Notes under the pieces: generated by a model | Database searches by the model: none | Told to the model about the DNA's origin: nothing | What the model saw: the letters and a program-made list of their open reading frames with translations, nothing else | Shown here: in pieces, positions 6,024 through 13,466 of the stretch | How the letters are laid out: each line of letters opens with the position of its first letter | How positions within the stretch are numbered: position 1 is the stretch's first letter | Source: Bacteroidales bacterium | GTDB taxonomy: Bacteria; Bacteroidota; Bacteroidia; Bacteroidales; NBLH01 | Reading direction: 5' to 3' | Assembly: GCA_029933755.1 (NCBI GenBank) | Contig: JAOZNO010000024.1 | Span: 1 to 13,687, forward strand | DNA length: 13,687 nt | Translations under genes and position numbers: made by a program

Positions 6024-7061
6024 ATGGGTTCATTAATAGGTATCATATTACATTCAATTGGTGGTTTTGCTGCAGGCAGTTTTTATATCCCCATGAATTT
6101 TGTAAAAAAATGGTCATGGGAAAGTGCATGGATGATTTTGGGTATTTCAGCCTGGATTTTGACTCCAATAACCGTTGCATGGATAACAGTACCGGATTTC
6201 TTAGAAGTCCTTTTTCAAGCAGATTCAACCGTTCGCTTCTGGACTTATTTCTGGGGATTTATGTGGGGTATTGGTGGCCTAACCTTTGGTTTAACAATGC
6301 GCTACCTGGGGATTTCACTTGGCATGACCATAGCTTTGGGATTCTGCACTGCTTTCGGAACACTTATTCCGCCAATATTTGCAGGCACTTTCATGGATTT
6401 ACTAGACACACTAGGTGGACAGGTAACCGTTTTTGGTGTAATTTTAAGCCTGGTTGGTATTGGAATTACCGGGAAAGCAGGCTTTCTTAAAGAGAAAGAC
6501 CTTGATAAAACACAGCAGCAGGAAACTGTTAAGGAATTTAACCTTTCAAAAGGAATGATAATAGCTGTTATTTCAGGTATTTTAAGTGCAAGTTTTGCTT
6601 TTGGACTTACCGCAGGAAAACCTATTGCAGAGGTTGCCCTTGCTCATGGTGCGAAAGATTTATTTCAGAACAATGCCGTTTTGGTTTGGGTTCTTTGGGG
6701 TGGATTTACCACCAATATGATATATGTAGTGTTCATGATGCTAAAAAACAAAAGCTATACTGATTTTAAGAAAAAAGATCTGCCTTTGGCAAAAAACTAT
6801 ATATGGGCGGCAGTTGGTGGAACTACCTGGTATATGCAATTCTTTTTTTACGGAATGGGCACAACATTTCTAGGTGAAAAATTTGAATTTGCCAGTTGGT
6901 CATTACACATGGCATCTATTATACTTTTCAGCAACTTGTGGGGTATGTATTTTAAAGAATGGAAAGGAGTTAAAAAAAGAACAAACATTACGCTTTATGT
7001 AGGATTAACGGTCATCATCATATCATTTATTATAATAGGTATGGGTGGAAATCTGGCATAA
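6024..7061 (+). CDS. rhaT: L-rhamnose/H+ symporter RhaT
   Basis: This is an inner-membrane, proton-coupled L-rhamnose importer. The 345-aa length is essentially that of the E. coli protein (344 aa), with about ten hydrophobic segments. The N-terminus has the RhaT hallmark G-S-F-Y-I-P-M-N-F-V-K-K-W-S-W-E-S-A-W at residues 18-36, and a later segment M-R-Y-L-G-I-S-L-G-M-T-I-A-L-G is also typical. A hydrophilic loop lies near residues 155-175, as expected between helices 5 and 6. The start at 6024 directly gives the M-G-S-L-I-G-I-I-L-H beginning. It is the first gene of the catabolic operon, placed behind the predicted AraC-controlled promoter. A 385-nt gap to rhaA is explained mostly by a mobile element. 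Confidence 0.95.
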   Translation: MGSLIGIILHSIGGFAAGSFYIPMNFVKKWSWESAWMILGISAWILTPITVAWITVPDFLEVLFQADSTVRFWTYFWGFMWGIGGLTFGLTMRYLGISLGMTIALGFCTAFGTLIPPIFAGTFMDLLDTLGGQVTVFGVILSLVGIGITGKAGFLKEKDLDKTQQQETVKEFNLSKGMIIAVISGILSASFAFGLTAGKPIAEVALAHGAKDLFQNNAVLVWVLWGGFTTNMIYVVFMMLKNKSYTDFKKKDLPLAKNYIWAAVGGTTWYMQFFFYGMGTTFLGEKFEFASWSLHMASIILFSNLWGMYFKEWKGVKKRTNITLYVGLTVIIISFIIIGMGGNLA

Positions 7062-7070
7062 AATAAGCAA

Positions 7071-7078
7071 AACATTAA
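7071..7078. repeat. Target-site duplication, left copy
   Basis: AACATTAA occurs here directly before the left terminal repeat of the 304-bp element, and identically at 7383-7390 directly after the right terminal repeat. Confidence 0.8.
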
Positions 7079-7382
7079 GGCTCTGGTTTAATATAGCATG
7101 TATAATTTAATTAAACTCTACACCTTAATTAACAGGTAATTAGCCATTAGTAATTGGTAATTAAAATGAACAACCAATATTCTTAAATGGCTCTGGTTTA
7201 AATATTCTGGGACACTTGTTTTTTAATGTTTTACATTAAGTATCAAGCAAATAGAAATTAGTAATTGGTAATTAAAAATGAATGTTGATTTTATTTAATT
7301 ACTAATTGCCAGTATACTAATTACTTGTAAAAGAAAGGATGTGCAGATATACAAAAAATATGCGCCATTCTAAACCATAGCC
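7079..7382. mobile_element. Non-autonomous insertion (MITE-like), 304 bp, between rhaT and rhaA
   Basis: The left end GGCTCTGGTTTA (7079-7090) is matched by TAAACCATAGCC (7371-7382) as an inverted repeat with 11 of 12 positions. Partial similarity continues inward to about 30 bp. Both ends are flanked immediately by the same 8-bp AACATTAA, a target-site duplication. No transposase coding region is present, so it must have moved in trans. A second left-end-like copy GGCTCTGGTTTA lies inside at 7189-7200. Ends starting GGCTCT with an 8-bp AT-rich duplication would suit an ISL3- or IS1595-type parent, but that is from memory and not tested. Removing the element plus one duplication leaves 73 nt between rhaT and rhaA. 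Confidence 0.75.
7133..7327. repeat. Internal repeat cluster within the element, including a 16-bp hairpin
   Basis: ATTAGTAATTGGTAATTAAA occurs at 7146-7165 and 7257-7276, with an inverted relative at 7294-7308. The outer limits form imperfect inverted arms: CAGGTAATTAG at 7133-7143 against CTAATTACTTG at 7317-7327. Positions 7261-7276 and 7294-7309 form a 16-bp stem with two G-U wobbles and a 17-nt loop. In a rhaT-rhaA transcript this would fold as an intercistronic hairpin; it lacks a following U-run. Confidence 0.6.
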
Positions 7383-7390
7383 AACATTAA
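7383..7390. repeat. Target-site duplication, right copy
   Basis: AACATTAA directly follows the right terminal repeat and equals 7071-7078. The remaining 56 nt to rhaA show no TAnnTTTG promoter, which favours read-through from rhaT. Confidence 0.8.
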
Positions 7391-7446
7391 TACTAAGAAG
7401 TAAATCAATAACAGTTTGACAAGACATCAAAAAAGAATATAAAGTC

Positions 7447-8715
7447 ATGATAAACAAAGAAACAATCATCCAAAGCTACGAATTAGCAAAAAAACAATAT
7501 GCCGAAATAGGTATTGATACCGATAAGGCAATGACTGACATGAAAAAATTTCAAATATCATTACATTGTTGGCAAGCTGATGATATTGGTGGATTTGAAA
7601 GACCAGACTCAGAGCTTTCAGGTGGCGGAATACAAGTTACAGGGAATTACCCGGGTAAAGCAAGAAACATTAATGAGGTAAAACAGGATCTTGAAAAGGC
7701 CATGAGCCTGTTACCAGGAAAACAACGTGTAAATCTTCATGCAATTTATGGTGACTTTGACGGAATATTTATTGACCGTGACAAAATTGAACCAAAGCAT
7801 TTCCAATCGTGGATAGACTGGGCTAAACAGCATAAAATTGGCCTTGATTTTAATGCTACTTGTTTTTCTCACCCAAAAGCCGAGAGCGGTTTCACATTAT
7901 CAAGTAAAGATGAAAATGTACGACAGTTTTGGGTTGAACATGTTAAACGATGCAGAAATATTGCAGCAGAAATGGGCAAACAGCTCGGAACAGCTTCTGT
8001 TCATAACATCTGGATACCTGATGGTTCAAAAGATATTCCTGTTGATCGATTTGGACACCGTAAATTATTAAAAAAATCTTTAGATGAAATTTTCGCAGTT
8101 GAATATCCGACTGAGTACCTGAAAGATGCTGTAGAAAGTAAATTATTTGGGATAGGTGCTGAATCAATGACGGTTGGATCACACGATTTTTATTTATCAT
8201 ATGCTGCTAAAAATAACAAACTGATTTGTATTGACAATGGCCATTTCCATCCAACAGAACAAGCAGGAGATAAAATTTCCTCTGTTTTGCAGTTTGTACC
8301 TGAAATATTATTACACGTTACCCGGCCAGTTCGTTGGGATAGTGACCATGTTGTAAACTTAAATGATGAAATTCAACTAATTGCCCATGAAATTATTCGT
8401 AGTGATGCAATAAACAGGGTAAACATTGGACTTGATTTTTTTGATGCCAGCATTAATCGAATTGGAGCCTATGTAACAGGCACACGTGCAATGCAACAAG
8501 CACTAATGATAGCACTATTGGAACCGCTTGACCAATTAAAGGAATATGAAGCAAAAGGACAAAATTTTGAACGAATGGCTTTATTAGAAATTCTAAAGGC
8601 AAAACCTTTTGGTGCGGTATGGGATTATTATTGTTTAAATGAAGATGTAGCCGTAAGTCAGGATTATATCACAGAAGTACAGCAGTATGAGACCAATGAA
8701 TTATCAAAGCGATAG
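7447..8715 (+). CDS. rhaA: L-rhamnose isomerase
   Basis: This cytoplasmic, metal-dependent enzyme converts L-rhamnose to L-rhamnulose, the first catabolic step. At 422 aa it matches the E. coli enzyme (419 aa). Typical segments are I-S-L-H-C-W-Q-A-D-D-I-G-G-F-E at residues 37-51, G-G-G-I-Q-V-T-G-N-Y-P-G-K-A-R at 59-73 and V-N-L-H-A-I-Y-G-D-F near 95-105. Candidate metal-site residues stand in C-I-D-N-G-H-F-H-P (D263, H266, H268) and R-W-D-S-D-H (D298, D300, H301), in the second half of the TIM barrel as in the family. It starts 385 nt after rhaT because of the inserted element, and the kinase gene follows after 2 nt. The start gives the usual family N-terminus (helix with E-L-A-K-x-x-Y). Confidence 0.96.
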   Translation: MINKETIIQSYELAKKQYAEIGIDTDKAMTDMKKFQISLHCWQADDIGGFERPDSELSGGGIQVTGNYPGKARNINEVKQDLEKAMSLLPGKQRVNLHAIYGDFDGIFIDRDKIEPKHFQSWIDWAKQHKIGLDFNATCFSHPKAESGFTLSSKDENVRQFWVEHVKRCRNIAAEMGKQLGTASVHNIWIPDGSKDIPVDRFGHRKLLKKSLDEIFAVEYPTEYLKDAVESKLFGIGAESMTVGSHDFYLSYAAKNNKLICIDNGHFHPTEQAGDKISSVLQFVPEILLHVTRPVRWDSDHVVNLNDEIQLIAHEIIRSDAINRVNIGLDFFDASINRIGAYVTGTRAMQQALMIALLEPLDQLKEYEAKGQNFERMALLEILKAKPFGAVWDYYCLNEDVAVSQDYITEVQQYETNELSKR

Positions 8716-8717
8716 TT

Positions 8718-10082
8718 ATGAGCGACAAAGCTGGCTTAACATTAATTTTTGATATTGGAAAAACCAATAAGAAGGTTTTACTATTTGACAACAGTTTAAA
8801 GCTTATTTATCAGGAAGAAACATCGTTTGCAGAAACAACAGATGACGATGGTTTTTTATGTGATGATTTTGACAAAATTGAACTGTGGTTACAGGATAAA
8901 ATTATCAGCTTAATTAAATCTGAAAAATTTAATATTACAAAAATAAATTTTACCACTTATGGTGCTACCCTCGTATATTTAGACAAGGAGGGTAAACGTT
9001 TAACACCAGTTTATAATTACTTAAAACCTTTAGGTGCTGATGTTGATGAATTAATTTTCAAAAAATGGGGAGGAAAAAATGAATTTCTACGCAAAACGGC
9101 TTCCCCAGCTTTAAAAATGTTAAATTCAGGCTTTCAGATACTTAAATTACGACAAGAAAAAGCAGATATTTTCAAAAACATTGAACATATCTTACATTTA
9201 CCACAATATTTATCATTTCTACTAACCAAAAAGATCACTTCCGAAGCCACATCAATTGGTTGTCACACCGCTTTATGGGATTACGACAATATGAAATATC
9301 ATGATTGGCTTAAAAGCGAAGGGATTAAGCTGCCAAAACCTATTGACAACTCGATGAGTTTCCCAACAATTATTGAGGGTAAACAAATTGAACTTGGTAT
9401 AGGAATCCATGACAGCTCTGCATCATTAGTTCCTTATTTAATGGGTAGTAGTGAAGAGTTTGTACTGGTTTCAACCGGAACATGGTGTATAAATATGAAC
9501 CCTTTTAATAACGAACCTTTAACCGATATTGAGCTAAAGAACGATTGTCTGTCATTTTTAACATATCAGCAAAAGCCTGTAAAGTCATCAAGAGTATTTC
9601 TGGGGCATATTCACGATGTAAATATCAAAAAAATAAATGATTTTTTTAATGTAGCTATTGATGCATATAAAACTTTAGCAATGAATACTAATTTGCTAAA
9701 AGCACTTTTAGCAAAAAGCAAGCAAGCCCGTGTATTCTTTAAAAATGGAATACCAGATAATTATATTGATGAACAAATTGATTTAGCCATATTTGAAAAT
9801 TTCGAGCATTGCTATTATCAGTTTATTATTGATTTAGCCTTCATCGTATCGGACTCTATTAATCTGATAATAAACAGTAAGCAAAAAATTAAACATTTAT
9901 ATATAACAGGTGGTTTTGCACGAAATAAACAATTTACACATACATTAGCAAGTATTAACAATCAACAATCGGTTTTCACCTCTGAGATAGATAATGCCAC
10001 GGCATTAGGTGCAGCTTTGGTATTAAATAACAATATGAATAATAATATAAATCTAGGATTAAACAAAGTAGAAATAATATAA
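8718..10082 (+). CDS. FGGY-family carbohydrate kinase, presumed rhamnulokinase
   Basis: It is presumed to phosphorylate L-rhamnulose at C1 with ATP. The 454-aa protein has both FGGY halves: phosphate-binding loop I-F-D-I-G-K-T-N-K-K at residues 10-19, G-I-H-D-S-S-A at 229-235 with the likely catalytic Asp232, V-S-T-G-T-W at 251-256, and the C-terminal adenosine motif I-T-G-G-F-A-R-N at 396-403. Classical RhaB proteins are about 485-490 aa and carry a D-L-G-A-S-S-G-R type loop. This protein has D-I-G-K-T-N-K-K and is shorter, so it is a different FGGY subfamily assigned by context. The C-terminus has an Asn-rich stretch (437-443). It sits 2 nt after rhaA and overlaps the aldolase gene by 1 nt (TAATG). 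A fuculokinase-like specificity cannot be excluded. Confidence 0.85.
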   Translation: MSDKAGLTLIFDIGKTNKKVLLFDNSLKLIYQEETSFAETTDDDGFLCDDFDKIELWLQDKIISLIKSEKFNITKINFTTYGATLVYLDKEGKRLTPVYNYLKPLGADVDELIFKKWGGKNEFLRKTASPALKMLNSGFQILKLRQEKADIFKNIEHILHLPQYLSFLLTKKITSEATSIGCHTALWDYDNMKYHDWLKSEGIKLPKPIDNSMSFPTIIEGKQIELGIGIHDSSASLVPYLMGSSEEFVLVSTGTWCINMNPFNNEPLTDIELKNDCLSFLTYQQKPVKSSRVFLGHIHDVNIKKINDFFNVAIDAYKTLAMNTNLLKALLAKSKQARVFFKNGIPDNYIDEQIDLAIFENFEHCYYQFIIDLAFIVSDSINLIINSKQKIKHLYITGGFARNKQFTHTLASINNQQSVFTSEIDNATALGAALVLNNNMNNNINLGLNKVEII

Positions 10083-11368
10083 TGAGTATGGAATCTAAAT
10101 TAGTACATCCGGCAAATCAAATTGTGGATACGATAAGTCGTATTTACAAAGCAGGACTAACAACCACTTCCGGAGGAAATATATCTATAAAAGATGAAGA
10201 AGGGAATATCTGGGTAACACCTTCAGCTGTTGACAAGGGTTCACTTACGATTGAAGACATTGTATGTGTAAAAGCAAATGGCAGTATCCTTGGAAAGCAT
10301 AAGCCATCATCAGAATTCCCTTTTCATAAAGCTATTTATGATATTCGCCCCGATATTAAAGCAATAATTCATGCACATCCTCCGGCACTAGTTTCTTTTA
10401 GTATTGTAAGGCAAATACCAAACACAAATATAATTCCGCAAGCAAAAAAGATATGTGGTAAAATTGCCTATGCTAAATATGCCCTACCAGGCAGTAAATT
10501 ATTAGGTGAATATATTGCTGAAGAATTTAAAAAAGATATTATGGCCGTGATTATGGAAAATCACGGAACGGTTTTAGGTGGTACAAGTTTGCAAGATGCC
10601 TATATCCGATTTGAAGCTCTTGAGTTTTCGGCAAGAACAATTATTGGTGCAAAAACAATTGGCGAACCAGTATATTTATCTGATAAACAAATAGAAACGT
10701 TTGATTCTAAAATGCCGGATGAATTACCTGAACTAAAAAAAATTGAACATAATTCAGATGAGCTTAGAATTAGAGAAGATATTATTAAAATTGTTTCCAG
10801 AGCTTACACACAAGGTCTGATGATAAGCTCTTATGGTACAGTATCTGCCCGATGGCATGATAATGACTTTTTAATTACACCACGTAATGTATGCCGTTGC
10901 AATATGCAAATAAGTGATATTGTACAAATTAAAAACGGACATAAAGAGCCTGGCAAATTACCTAGCAGAGCAGTAAAATTGCATAAAGCGATTTACGAAG
11001 CCAATCCTGAAATTAACTCCATAATATTAACACAAGCACCTAACATAATGGCATTTGGGGTTTCACAAGAAGAGTTCGATGTACGTACAATTCCAGAAAG
11101 CTGGATTTTTTTACAAGATGTATCAATTGTTCCATTCGGAAAACAGTTTGAAGAAAATTTTGCTAAAAAATTCACAAATACAAGTCCGGCATTAATTATC
11201 CAAAACGATTCAGTAATTGTTACTGGTGATAAATTATTACAAACTTTTGACAGGCTTGAGGTTGCTGAATTTAGTGCAAAATCATTAATTATGGCTAAGC
11301 CTTTAGGGGAACTTGTTCCAATTAACCCTGAACAAATTGAAGATTTAAGAAAAAACTTTTTAAAATGA
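10082..11368 (+). CDS. Two-domain class II aldolase/adducin-family protein, presumed rhamnulose-1-phosphate aldolase
   Basis: It is presumed to cleave L-rhamnulose-1-phosphate to DHAP and L-lactaldehyde. The 428-aa protein is two class II aldolase domains in tandem (about 1-205 and 225-425), whereas FucA and RhaD are single-domain proteins (about 215 and 275 aa). Domain 1 has all key residues: T-S-G-G-N (29-33), catalytic Glu78 in S-S-E-F-P-F-H, the zinc pair H97/H99 in H-A-H-P, and H161 in E-N-H-G. Domain 2 keeps the fold pattern (S-Y-G-T-V-S at 250-255; L-H-K-A-I-Y at 300-305) but has R296 at the Glu position, T317/A319 in place of the His pair, and D376 in place of the third His. It therefore looks catalytically dead. 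It overlaps the kinase by 1 nt and lutA by 4 nt (ATGA). Rhamnulose specificity is contextual; an alternative class II aldolase substrate is possible. Confidence 0.85.
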   Translation: MSMESKLVHPANQIVDTISRIYKAGLTTTSGGNISIKDEEGNIWVTPSAVDKGSLTIEDIVCVKANGSILGKHKPSSEFPFHKAIYDIRPDIKAIIHAHPPALVSFSIVRQIPNTNIIPQAKKICGKIAYAKYALPGSKLLGEYIAEEFKKDIMAVIMENHGTVLGGTSLQDAYIRFEALEFSARTIIGAKTIGEPVYLSDKQIETFDSKMPDELPELKKIEHNSDELRIREDIIKIVSRAYTQGLMISSYGTVSARWHDNDFLITPRNVCRCNMQISDIVQIKNGHKEPGKLPSRAVKLHKAIYEANPEINSIILTQAPNIMAFGVSQEEFDVRTIPESWIFLQDVSIVPFGKQFEENFAKKFTNTSPALIIQNDSVIVTGDKLLQTFDRLEVAEFSAKSLIMAKPLGELVPINPEQIEDLRKNFLK

Positions 11369-12099
11369 AAGTTGGACTGTTTATACCATGCTATATTGAC
11401 CAGTTTTTCCCACAGGCAGGGATTGCAGCTTTTGAATTGCTAAAAAAATTGGGTTGCGATGTTGATTATCCAACTGCACAAACTTGTTGTGGACAGCCAA
11501 TGGCTAATTCCGGTAACGAAGAAGATGCAAAAAAAACATATAAACACTATGTTCGCACCTTTCGCGACTATGATTATATTGTAGCACCTTCCGGAAGTTG
11601 CACAAATCATGTACGAAAGCATTACGACAATATCGCACAAAGTCCTGATGTGATACATGTACGAAAAAACACACTTGATTTCCCTGAATTTCTAATCGAT
11701 GTTCTAAAGATTGAATCACTTGATGCGCATTTCCCTTACAAAGTGGGGCTTCATCAAAGTTGCCATGGGCACAGAGGTCTTAAATTAGCGAAATCATCTG
11801 AACTTGTGGGTGAGGAGTATTCAAAAATCAGGACACTTTTGAATATGGTAAAAGGTGTTGAACTCATTAATCTTGATCGAACAGATGAATGTTGTGGGTT
11901 TGGTGGTACTTTTTCGGTTAAAGAACCTGAAATTTCAATTAAAATGGGAATAGACCGTATTGATGACCACCTCAGAAACAAAGCAGAGGTAATTACAGGT
12001 GGAGATATGAGTTGCCTGATGCACATGCAGGGAATTTCATTGCGCAGAAAAGATAAGCTAAGATATATGCATCTGGTTGAAATATTAAACCATACTTAA
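11365..12099 (+). CDS. lutA: L-lactate oxidation complex subunit LutA (LldE), cysteine-rich Fe-S oxidoreductase
   Basis: This is one subunit of the three-protein LutABC complex, which oxidises L-lactate to pyruvate without the flavin enzyme LldD. The 244-aa protein carries two CCG domains. The first has Cys9, C-C-G (41-43) and Cys79 in S-G-S-C-T. The second has Cys133 in Q-S-C-H-G, C-C-G (176-178) and Cys217 in M-S-C-L-M-H. Such Cys sets bind a non-cubane or 4Fe-4S cluster in related heterodisulfide-reductase-like proteins. Length agrees with LutA of Bacillus (about 238 aa). Its ATGA overlap with the aldolase gene ties lactate oxidation to rhamnose use, since lactaldehyde from rhamnose is easily converted to lactate. 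Confidence 0.93.
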   Translation: MKVGLFIPCYIDQFFPQAGIAAFELLKKLGCDVDYPTAQTCCGQPMANSGNEEDAKKTYKHYVRTFRDYDYIVAPSGSCTNHVRKHYDNIAQSPDVIHVRKNTLDFPEFLIDVLKIESLDAHFPYKVGLHQSCHGHRGLKLAKSSELVGEEYSKIRTLLNMVKGVELINLDRTDECCGFGGTFSVKEPEISIKMGIDRIDDHLRNKAEVITGGDMSCLMHMQGISLRRKDKLRYMHLVEILNHT

Positions 12100-12101
12100 A
12101 A

Positions 12102-13466
12102 ATGAATCACGCAAAAAAAGCATCAGAATTTATTGCAAATGAAAACCGGACTAACTGGCACGACAAATCATTATGGCTGGTTCGAACGAAAAGGGATATT
12201 GCAGTAAATCGTGTAGCAGAATGGGAAGAACTCAGGGAATTGGCATCTCAAATAAAAGCTCATACTTTATCAAAATTGGATGATTATTTACTTCAGTTTG
12301 AAAAAAACGCATTAAAAAATGGAGTGCAAGTTCACTGGGCAGCTAATGGAAAAGAGCATAACCAAATTGTACTGGATATTTTAGAATCAGTAAATGCAAA
12401 AAAAATAGTTAAAAGCAAATCAATGCTTACTGAGGAATGTGGCTTAAATCCTTTTCTTGAAAAACATAATTTTGAAGTAATTGATACAGATTTGGGCGAA
12501 CGAATTATTCAATTACGAAACGAGCCACCAAGTCATATCGTATTACCCGCAATTCATCTTAAAAAAGAAGAAATTGGCGAGCTTTTTCATGAAAAGCTAA
12601 ATACGCTTAAAGGAAATAGCAATCCTGATTATTTAACTGCTGAGGCAAGAAAACATTTGCGTGAAAAATTCCTAAATGCTGATGTGGCATTAACAGGTGT
12701 TAATTTTGCTGTTGCAGAAACCGGACAAGTAGTGGTTTGCACCAATGAGGGCAATGCTGATATGGGGGTGCATTTAGCAGATGTTCAAATTCATTCTATG
12801 GGAATAGAGAAATTGATTCCACAACAAAAACATCTTGGTGTTTTCACCCGTTTACTTGCCCGAAGTGCAACAGGTCAGGAAATTACTACATATACCTCTC
12901 ATTTTACCAGTCCTAAAAAAGATGGACAAATGCATATTATTTTAGTTGACAATGGTAGAAGTAATATGCTAAATGAAAATAATTCTACGGCTCTAAAATG
13001 TATTAGATGTGGAGCATGTATGAACACCTGCCCGGTTTACCGTCGAAGTGGCGGACATAGTTATGGCTCATTAATTCCCGGGCCAATTGGTTCGATACTT
13101 GCGCCCATTAAAAATGAAAACCAACATGCCGACTTACCTTTTGCCTGCACTTTATGTGGTTCATGTACAAATGTGTGCCCTGTTAAAGTTGATTTAGATA
13201 AGCAGCTTTATAATCTCAGGCAGCAAATTACACAAAATGGGAATGCCCCTAAGTTGATGAATTTTGCCATGAAAATTGCGGGAAGGGTACTTTCAAGTAC
13301 TTTCCTCTATAATTTTTCAGGAAAGTTTGCAAGAATAGCTGTTAAGTATTTACCCCGATTTATTTTATACAGCAAACTAAATATCTGGGCACAAAAAAGG
13401 GAGCTGCCTAAAGTGCCTGAATACAGTTTTAAAGAATGGTACAAAAAAAACAATACCCATGAGTAA
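12102..13466 (+). CDS. lutB: L-lactate oxidation complex subunit LutB (LldF), LUD-domain ferredoxin-type protein
   Basis: The 454-aa iron-sulfur subunit is close to the family length (about 470). Residues about 60-285 form the LUD domain (for example L-T-E-E-C-G-L-N at 123-130 and A-L-T-G-V-N-F-A-V-A-E-T-G near 195-210). Two 4Fe-4S motifs follow: C300-x2-C303-x2-C306-x3-C310-P and C349-x2-C352-x2-C355-x3-C359-P. The linker between them includes G-G-H-S-Y-G-S-L-I-P-G-P-I-G, typical of LutB. The C-terminal part (about 385-450) matches the short DUF3390-type tail. The protein probably relays electrons from lactate towards the quinone pool. It begins 2 nt after lutA and overlaps lutC by 8 nt. Confidence 0.95.
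   Translation: MNHAKKASEFIANENRTNWHDKSLWLVRTKRDIAVNRVAEWEELRELASQIKAHTLSKLDDYLLQFEKNALKNGVQVHWAANGKEHNQIVLDILESVNAKKIVKSKSMLTEECGLNPFLEKHNFEVIDTDLGERIIQLRNEPPSHIVLPAIHLKKEEIGELFHEKLNTLKGNSNPDYLTAEARKHLREKFLNADVALTGVNFAVAETGQVVVCTNEGNADMGVHLADVQIHSMGIEKLIPQQKHLGVFTRLLARSATGQEITTYTSHFTSPKKDGQMHIILVDNGRSNMLNENNSTALKCIRCGACMNTCPVYRRSGGHSYGSLIPGPIGSILAPIKNENQHADLPFACTLCGSCTNVCPVKVDLDKQLYNLRQQITQNGNAPKLMNFAMKIAGRVLSSTFLYNFSGKFARIAVKYLPRFILYSKLNIWAQKRELPKVPEYSFKEWYKKNNTHE

Noticed and set aside
6110..6490. A 126-codon open frame on the + strand inside rhaT
   Set aside because: It is the +1-type shadow of rhaT, rich in Trp, Cys, Phe and Asn as expected from a shifted membrane-protein gene. It has no recognisable motif, and rhaT itself is unambiguous.
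11440..12026. Several open frames of 70-90 codons on the - strand opposite lutA
   Set aside because: They overlap each other and a clear lutA gene, have no motifs and follow its codon pattern; they are antisense shadows.
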